NCBI GenBank assembly: GCA_036346355.1
Contig: CM070591.1
Location: 33,636,392-33,700,391 of the forward strand
DNA from: Rhipidocladum racemiflorum
Lineage: Eukaryota; Streptophyta; Magnoliopsida; Poales; Poaceae
Direction: 5' to 3'
Length of the DNA stretch: 64,000 nt
The translations under genes and the position numbers were made by a program. Below are positions 57,649 through 64,000 of this stretch, one piece after another (within the stretch, counting starts at the first letter, position 1; each line of letters starts with the position of its first letter). Under the pieces are notes generated by a model. It was not told the DNA's origin. It was given only the letters and a program-made list of their open reading frames with translations, and did no database searches.

Positions 57649-59462
57649 TGTGAAATCATGTGCTGAAAAATTGGCTTTGAACTGAAAAATTAACTTAGAT
57701 TTGAATTTGCAAAATGTGTTTGTTCATGTGTTTTGACAATTTGACAAGAAAGCGATGAGATTACGCATTAGCGCGGACAAAGTTCTCAAGAAGCAAGAAG
57801 TTTCCCATCTGCGACGGACAATGTTTTTGGGTCTGTTGTGAACATGTTTTGAGCCCATGACCAAGTCATTTTCACATGTACAACGGATGCTTTTTCTTGG
57901 TCCGTTGTAAACAAGCTTTTCGGTTTGGATAATTTCTTGGAACCAAAGATTTTCACATGTACAACGGACTAATTCTTTTTGTCCGTCGTGAATGGACTTT
58001 TTCTAGGGTTTTACTTTTGTGAAACCGGCGTGGCACGCTTGCGCGGACAAGCTTCGGGTCCGTTGTGAACTTGTTTTGAGCTCATGACCAAGCCATTTTT
58101 GCATGTACAGCGGACCAACTTTGTTTGTCCGTTGTGAACGTGTTTTTCCGCGTTTGGTTAGCTTCTTGGAACAGAAACTTTTCCTTATACAACGGACCAA
58201 CTTTGTTTGTCCGTCGTGAATGCGTTTGCTCAATTAGGGTTTTGAGCGATTTGGATTTGAATTTTGAATGTGAATTTGAAATTTGTAATGATTTCATGAT
58301 GCTTCTTTTGAAGTGGACTTTATGCAATACTCATGGGAGTAGTTGCATGGATTGACATTGAGTCACGTCGTGGACTTGTGCTCGGATTTGTTTTGTGGTT
58401 TGTTCATGTACAGTATTGCTCAAAGACGAATGTGGTCGATGACGGGACCGGAACTAGGTTCATGGAGGAACTGAGGTTCGGGACTAGGTTCAGGAGGAAC
58501 CGAGGTCTTGGTGGTCAAGGATGTCATGCGGGACGTTCGGGCTAAGAGAATGGTGCACATGAAGAATGGTTAGTCACGTGAGAATGGCAGGAGGTCATTC
58601 GCGTGCAAAGTGTTAGTCACGTGAGTATGGCAGGTGGCCATACGCGTGCAAAGTGTTAGTCACGTGAGTATGGTAGGGTTGCCATACAGCGTGCAAGAGT
58701 TGTACTCGGCCTGGTTGGGCCAAGTAGAGTTGAGTTGGATCACGGATTCCTTCTAGGAATAGGAATCGTATTGAGAACTTTTGTGGGTTGGTGCTTTAAA
58801 TAGGTGGGGGTCTCCTGTTGAAAGGCACCAAGTAGAGCTGAGCGCATCAAGCTTTGAGCTTGGTTTTAGGGTTTGTACTCTTTTGATGAGAGTATTTTAG
58901 ACAAGAAATAAAGATCAATTCTTCCAAAATTTTTGCGTGCTACAGTAACCACGTCGCTACAGTGTTTTCTGTTTTGGTTCTTGTTTGCATGCTTGTTCTA
59001 ATTCTAGATTGGTTTTTGATCGTTGAGTTTCATCTTGATTTGATCCATCAAAAACCGTTCTAGGGTATTGATTTAGAGTTTCTCAAAGTCTAGTTGATTA
59101 ATCTTTTGAAGATCTTGTTTAATCTTGAAGTTTTGATTAGATTGATTCTCGTCAAGTTCTGAAATAGCAAGCTTGCGAAGCTCATAACTTTTGATCCGTA
59201 AGTCCGATCGAGCTGATTCTTTTTGGGTTCGATTCGTATTGGAATCTAGTTTCTTGTGTCCAAATTTCAGATCGTTTCGATGGTTGGATCTCCGGGAATT
59301 CTTGTTTTACCAAACCTCTGTCATTCTGTTTTTGTCGAAAACGAGGCAATTATTTGGTTCTGTTTTGGGGTGAACTTTTAATAGATCAAGAATTTGGTTT
59401 TAGCTTCCGCACAATCATTCACCCCCCCTCTGATTGCTATATTCGTATACTTCGATCCTACA
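57649..59462 (+). repeat. 3' LTR of the SIRE-like element
   Basis: 1814 bp, preceded by purine tract AAGGGAGAT. The last ~510 bp (from about 58950) look identical to the 5' LTR, while the first ~1.3 kb shows many small indels. The same hairpin region lies at about 57816-58225. Confidence 0.93.
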
Positions 59463-60828
59463 GTTGTGTTCATGGCATGTGTGGTGCATGTGCATGTGTT
59501 GTTTCAGTTGATCTTTTGATATGCTTGAAATAGCTTGACTAATAATCCAAGTTACAGAGAATATTGCTTTTGTGCCAGACTAAGTTTTCGATGACGGGAC
59601 CGGAACTAGGTTCATGGAGAAACTGAGGTTCGGGACTAGGTTCAGAGAGGAATCGAGATCCTAGTGGTCGAGAATGTCATGCGGGACGTTCGGGCTAGAG
59701 AACGGTGCACATGAAGACTAGTCAGTCATGTGAGTATGGCAGGTGGGCTGTACGCGTGCAGAGTTGTTAGTCACGTGAGTATGGCAGGTGAGCCATACGC
59801 GTGCAGAGGGGAGCTTGCATGTATTGGGCCATGTTAGACCAAGTGGACATGCAAGCGTACTCTGTTAGGGTTGCTCATTATAAATAGGGGGAGGTGTCCT
59901 CTGTTTATAGAGAGAGCAGAGCGCTGGAAACAATTGTGTGCATGAGTTTCCTCTTGTGCTGTGTTTTAGGGTTTGTACTCTTTTGATGGGAGTACTTTAG
60001 ACAAAAAGAAATAAATATCAATTCCTTTCAAATCCTCTGCATGCTACTGTAATCTCGAAGCTACAGTGCACGCGTTGCTACAGTATTATCTGTTTTGAGT
60101 GCTTGTTCGCTCATTTGTTCTGGTTCTAGATTGGTTCTTTGTCTACTTTGATTCTTTCAGTTTTGTCTTGATTTGATCCATCCAAAATCTTTCTAGGGCC
60201 TTGATTTAGAGTTCCTCAAAGTTTTGTTGGTTAGTCTTTTGAAGATTTTGTTTAATCACGAAATTGATGTTAGATCAATTCTCGTCATATTCTATCACAA
60301 CAAGCTTGCGAGGTTCATAACTTTTGATCCGTAAGTCCAATCGAGCTGATTCTTTTTCTGTTAGATTTGTATTGTCATCTAGTTTCTTGTGTTCAAATTT
60401 CAAATCAATCTGACGGTTGGATCTCTAGAAATTCACATTTTACTGAATATCTATCAATCTGTCTTTGCTGAATATGAGGCATTTATTTAAGTCCAAATTG
60501 GGGTGAATTTTTAGTAGATAAAAAATTTTGTTTTAGCTTTCGCACAATCATTCACCCCCTCTGATTGCTATATTAGTATATATCGATCCTACACATTCGC
60601 ATCCACAGCACATCGAATCTAGGTCCCAATTCTTTCTCTCACCAAGATTTACTTTTTGTGCAACATTACTTCAACTAAACTGCATTTTGTTATAGAACCG
60701 CTTAAAGAAACTTAAGTCAGAGCATGAAAAGGTTTAGCTTGGAAACACAACTGCAGATATGGTATGTAACGGACCACCTTTTCAGGTGGTGCATTTGAAT
60801 ACCTCAACAGTTACCCAGGAAGATTAGT

Positions 60829-62193
60829 TGTCGGGAACCAAGCGCACATTGCCAGACAAAAGGCAAATTCAACTGCTTCTACATAAATTAAGGCCTAACA
60901 GCCAGAGTTTTTTTATAAAGGTAGGCGTAGCGAGCCCCGAATATATATTACATCACAGAAGACCGCACAGGCATGCCTAAGCACAGACTAAGACCTAAAA
61001 CCAAATCGAATCGCCATCTACGGTTTCTTGAAATTCTTCAACATCTTGGAACTCTGGAAGATTTGGGTTTGAGCAAGAGTGAGTACACAACCGTACTGAA
61101 CAAGTCGCACAGGAATTTACTGAATACTACATGCAGGGGATTAACAAGGGTTAGCACAAGTTTTATTGTTATTGTGGATGCAGTTTTACTTTTAAATTCA
61201 ATCTACATTTGAAACACAAACCATAAATAATAGTAACTGGGTGTGGGGGGGGGGGGGGTAATCACAAAGTTAACACTATTAAGCCATATTCTCAAAATTC
61301 TCCAAGAACTACTTGAGCTAGGTTACGCTAGTCACACCAATCAAACTTAGCTTCATTAACCGGAAGCACGACGTATTCAAAAACCATTTAATTAGACTCT
61401 GCAGAGCTGCTCAGCTTTACCCACAAGATATATATGGCCGTTAATGCCATGCACAAATTACATGCAACTTAAATGCATGCGGCTGGGCCGAGATGATCAC
61501 TGCCTTTTGTTGAACATTTCTCGGATAGCCCCTAACCAGTAGATATAAGACCACTCCACTCAGGACCCACTGCCTTGAGCGAGTATCTACCATTGTGAAA
61601 ACCGGTGAATGGTGCTACAACGCCCCTTCCCGTTCCACCCCATCAGTCATCCCCCTGCCAGGAATGCTACTCCCTATTCTCCTTCCGAGAATGGTACCAC
61701 CATGTAAGTATCTTCTAGGAAATGAACAATGTACTGAGCTATGTTGAAAAGCGGTTCAACCGAACTGACCGGTTCTCAACTTGTGGTTGAGCAGAAACTT
61801 AAGTTATTTACTTTGCTCAAGGGGGGTTCGGCCTTAAATTGCCAAAGACCAAGCCATACAACCAACCACAAACCAATCTGGTACCTGCTCATACCAGCCA
61901 TCGAACCACACATGGCTTTTGTCATCGGTCGGGGATCAGACCAGCATCCACATCGTGGTTAGTCCAATACTGTCCCCCTGACTGTAGCACATTTATAAAT
62001 TCACCGAGCCAACCGCTCGCCATAATTTTATTTCTGTTTTTAAAGATTTTGAGTGAAACTAGTAAGATTAATAATTTACTATGGTGTGTTTAATCAACTA
62101 GGGTTATTCAAGATTTAACATGGTTCATCAATGTCAAGGAGGCTAAGTGCGAAATTTGGGCATAGCTAAGTAGCATGTCATTCTAAACTATCG
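60829..62193 (-). mobile_element. Gypsy LTR fragment (Tekay-like), cut by the hAT element
   Basis: The plus strand begins TGTCGGGAACCAAGCGCA, like the end of the LTR at 46924. Landmarks follow in the same order: GAGTACACAACC at about 61083 (GAGTACTTGG there), CTCTGCAGAG at 61397, CTTTACCCACAAGATA at 61414. The TGTAACACC start is not reached before the hAT terminus at 62202, so the rest probably lies beyond the window. Small frames here are meaningless. A G14 run sits at 61245-61258. Confidence 0.65.
61245..61258 (+). repeat. Poly-G tract, 14 G
   Basis: An uninterrupted run of 14 G within the LTR fragment; prone to sequencing slippage and G-quadruplex formation. Confidence 0.9.
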
Positions 62194-62217
62194 CTTTTAA
62201 GTAGGGCTGGACAGAAA

Positions 62218-62372
62218 GCTCGTGGCTCGCGGCTCGGCTCGGGCTCGGCCGAGCCTGGCTCGGCTCGCCCTGGCTCGTGGCTCGGACCGAGCCCGAGCCT
62301 ACTTGTTAGGCTCGTTAATGGACCGAGCCGGCTCGGCTCGAGCCACGAGCGGCTCGGCGAGCCAGGGCGGCT
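62218..62372. repeat. GGCTCG/CGAGCC subterminal repeat cluster
   Basis: More than a dozen GGCTCG words in both orientations next to the hAT terminus. In the hAT family such clusters are transposase binding sites. Confidence 0.8.
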
Positions 62373-63373
62373 CGGTGCCTCGATCGGTCAATAGACTCAA
62401 AACTCTCCACCTCCAGACTCCAGTCTCTCTCCATCTATCGCACCAGCCCACCAGCCGGTTGGGTTCTGGGACTTGGGGACCTTGGGGTGTTTGGGGGCGC
62501 TACTCGCTAGGGCTAGCGTCGATCCCTCCAGCCGCAGCCGCCTGGCGCCTGCCGCCGGCGACTCGACCGACGCCAGCGGCGCCAGCGCCCGGCGGCGCCG
62601 CCCGACACGCTGTCGCCCGACGCCGTCGTCGCACCCGACGCCGCCGCCCGACGCGCCGTCGCCCCCGACGCCCGGCCGCCCGACGCGGCCGCCCCGACCC
62701 GGCCGCCCCTAACCCCGCCGCCCCGGCGGTCGCCCCTAACCCCGCCGCCCCGTCGATGTCGGCCGCGCTCGCCCCGACGCCCACCAGGCCACCGGCCAGA
62801 CCGTTTGGTTTGTGTTTTGCATAGATGAATAGATGATTCAATGGAATTTTTGTCAATCAATTTATTCAATGATTGGTTTGTGTTTTGCATAGGTGAATTA
62901 ACAGCTTATCAAATAGTTTAGTCGGTGTATGTGTGGCTACTTACGTAGAGAATTCCATAGTGCATTAGTGCGGTATTTGTTGTGCTCATTTGCTTGTGTT
63001 GCTGAATTCCATAGTTTAGTCGGTGTATGTGTGGTCGCTTGAAGTTGTATTCTTCACGATCTGTCTTGCATCCTTCATTTGTTACCATGATATAAATGCT
63101 TGATGCTTCTCTGAATCTCCTTATGTAAAGATTGATTCATTTCACCTACAAAATGCTGAATGTAAAGATTGATTCATTTCACCTACAATTTCAGCAATTT
63201 GTGTTTTTCATCAATGGAATTATGCATTGGTGCATGACTAATAACAGAAAAGAAATGATATGAGAATGTTTGGTGTGTTGCTCACTCTTGAGTTCATCAA
63301 TGATTCATTGTTTGGTGTGTTGTGCTCACTCTTGAGTTCATCAATGATTCAATGCAATTGGCATTTGGCAGGC

Positions 63374-64000
63374 ATGGAGATGGAATCAACTGTGGCGAAA
63401 GGGAAGGGGAAGAGGCCCTCAGCCCGGCCACTGCTAGGCGTCAGTGGTGCCCCTCTAGCCAAGCCGGTAAGCATGCTTAGACTTAGTCTTAGCTAAGAAT
63501 CTATATGCTAGTATGTGACGTGATTTTTGTTACATGTTCTCAGGTTTTATGCGAGGAAAGGGAACAAACGGCTGAAATTGAAGAAGAAGATAACTCTTAT
63601 GATATGAATGATGAGATGTCTGAGGACGAGATAGCAATGCACCCATTGCCAGGTGATCAAGAAGAGGGTGGGCATATGACAATTGAAGGCTCCGAGGAGG
63701 ATGAAGATAATTCTGGGGATGGTAATGTTGGTAGAGCTCATCAAAGAGGGAAAAAGCGACGAAAGGGGGTGAAGGTCAAAGGTGAAACATCATCTAGTGT
63801 TTGGGATATTTTTACAAAGATGAAGGTGCCATCTCTGAATGAAAAGGGGGTGATGGTATCAAAGGCACAATGTGGGTACTGTAAGAAGTTGTATTCTTAC
63901 AAGCAAGGGTCAACTACGTCACATCTATTGAGACATACGAAGAAATGTGACACATACTTGAAGTATTTGGCAAAGAAGCGAGATCAAGCCCTTCTAAACT
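63374..64000 (+). CDS. hAT transposase with BED zinc finger (5' part, 2 exons seen)
   Basis: Proposed exon 1 is 63374-63466 (MEMESTVAKGKGKRPSARPL...), ending at GT; exon 2 starts at 63544 after TTCTCAG and stays open to the window edge (152 codons). An acidic stretch and a basic block (RGKKRRKGVKVKG) are followed by the BED finger: SSSVWDIFTKMKV, then CGYCKKLYSYKQGS and HLLRHTKKC, supplying the C-x2-C...H-x4-C/H ligands. BED fingers bind the element's subterminal repeats; the RNase H-like catalytic core and hAT dimerisation domain should lie to the right. No stop is visible so far, so the gene may be active. The exact start and a 5' leader intron (acceptor TTGGCAG at about 63371) are inferred. 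Confidence 0.8.

Larger units (their letters stand above)
51615..59462 (+). mobile_element. Complete but pol-deleted SIRE/Maximus-like copia element
   Basis: 7848 bp with LTRs 51615-53434 and 57649-59462 (TGTGAAATCATGTGCTG ... GATCCTACA). Perfect GTTGT duplications lie at 51610-51614 and 59463-59467. Primer site TGGTATCAGAGC is at 53437-53448 and a purine tract (AAGGGAGAT) precedes the 3' LTR. The 4.2-kb interior keeps gag and a piece of RNase H, but most of protease, integrase and RT is gone, so it is nonautonomous. Long LTRs and Gag with two CCHC knuckles fit the SIRE/Maximus lineage (inference). Confidence 0.95.
51555..60593 (+). mobile_element. Old solo LTR (copia, SIRE-like) hosting a nested element
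   Basis: The LTR begins TGTGAAATCATGTGATAAAA at 51555, is interrupted after 60 bp, resumes at 59468 and ends CGATCCTACA at 60593. Perfect CATTC duplications flank it (51550-51554 and 60594-60598). Net length is about 1.19 kb. The resumed part has a TATA box (TATAAATA, 59879-59886), an AATAAA-like site near 60008 and the family end CATTCACCCCCTCTGATTGC. It is visibly diverged from the nested copy's LTRs and lacks part of their hairpin region. Confidence 0.92.
62202..64000 (+). mobile_element. hAT transposon, 5' part, runs off the right edge
   Basis: Starts with the hAT-type terminus TAGGGCTGGACAGAAAGCTC at 62202, preceded by CTTTTAAG (62194-62201) as the likely 8-bp target site. Dense GGCTCG/CGAGCC subterminal repeats follow (62218-62372), then a very GC-rich block (62500-62790), a leader with short tandem duplications, and a transposase gene. 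The other end is outside the window. Confidence 0.8.

Noticed and set aside
60973..61212. 79-codon plus-strand frame
   Set aside because: It falls in the gypsy LTR fragment and has no recognisable domain.
62222..62824. 200-codon frame rich in Ala, Pro, Arg
   Set aside because: It crosses the GGCTCG repeats and a GC-rich low-complexity block at the hAT end; the convincing transposase start is downstream at 63374.

Overview
This is nuclear DNA of a flowering plant, almost certainly a grass and probably close to rice (Oryza). The signs are: one interrupted housekeeping gene with canonical GT-AG plant introns, plant-type LTR retrotransposons primed by the initiator-Met-tRNA site TGGTATCAGAGC, Tourist-like MITEs with TAA target duplications, and a hAT transposase gene with a BED zinc finger. 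The species cannot be fixed from the sequence alone. No bacterial gene, CRISPR array, rRNA or tRNA gene was recognised.

Layout. 1-1.3 kb: the start of a Mutator-like (MULE) transposase reading off the left edge, then minisatellites, a TCT/TCC microsatellite and an array of short palindromes. 1.4-11.5 kb: an old minus-strand LINE broken into four pieces by later insertions. These are a solo copia-type LTR (2186-4038), a complete copia element (4660-9565, target duplication CTTTG), and a PIF/Harbinger derivative (9990-11323) that itself carries two MITEs. 12.3-17.8 kb: a very young gypsy chromovirus-type element (TSD GGTAT, LTRs differing at one base) lying 469 bp upstream of the start codon of the only host gene. 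18.2-32.8 kb: a 12-exon gene for cytosolic prolyl-tRNA synthetase, apparently intact (505 codons), with a second, older, antisense gypsy element (18741-24532, TSD CAATT) in intron 2.

34-51 kb: solo LTRs and relics. They are a solo gypsy LTR with perfect TSD ATTCA, a hAT-like nonautonomous element, a solo copia-type LTR in minus orientation, and a heavily decayed gypsy interior. That interior's 3' LTR (44421-50960) is split by a related solo LTR in the opposite orientation (46924-50449). 51.5-60.6 kb: an old solo LTR (TSD CATTC) that holds, 60 bp inside its start, a complete but pol-deleted SIRE/Maximus-like copia element of the same family (51615-59462, TSD GTTGT). 60.8-62.2 kb: a gypsy LTR fragment. 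62.2-64 kb: the 5' end of a hAT transposon with GGCTCG subterminal repeats and a transposase gene that runs off the right edge.

The prolyl-tRNA synthetase is the only convincing host gene; nearly everything else is transposon sequence. The most interesting unexplained theme is that several unrelated-looking LTRs and repeats each carry arrays of short dyads (hairpins) with different arm sequences: GCACTACC/GGTAGTGC, CAACGGAC/GTCCGTTG, CCGTTGGATC/GATCCAACGG and TTTTCGCC/GGCGAAAA.
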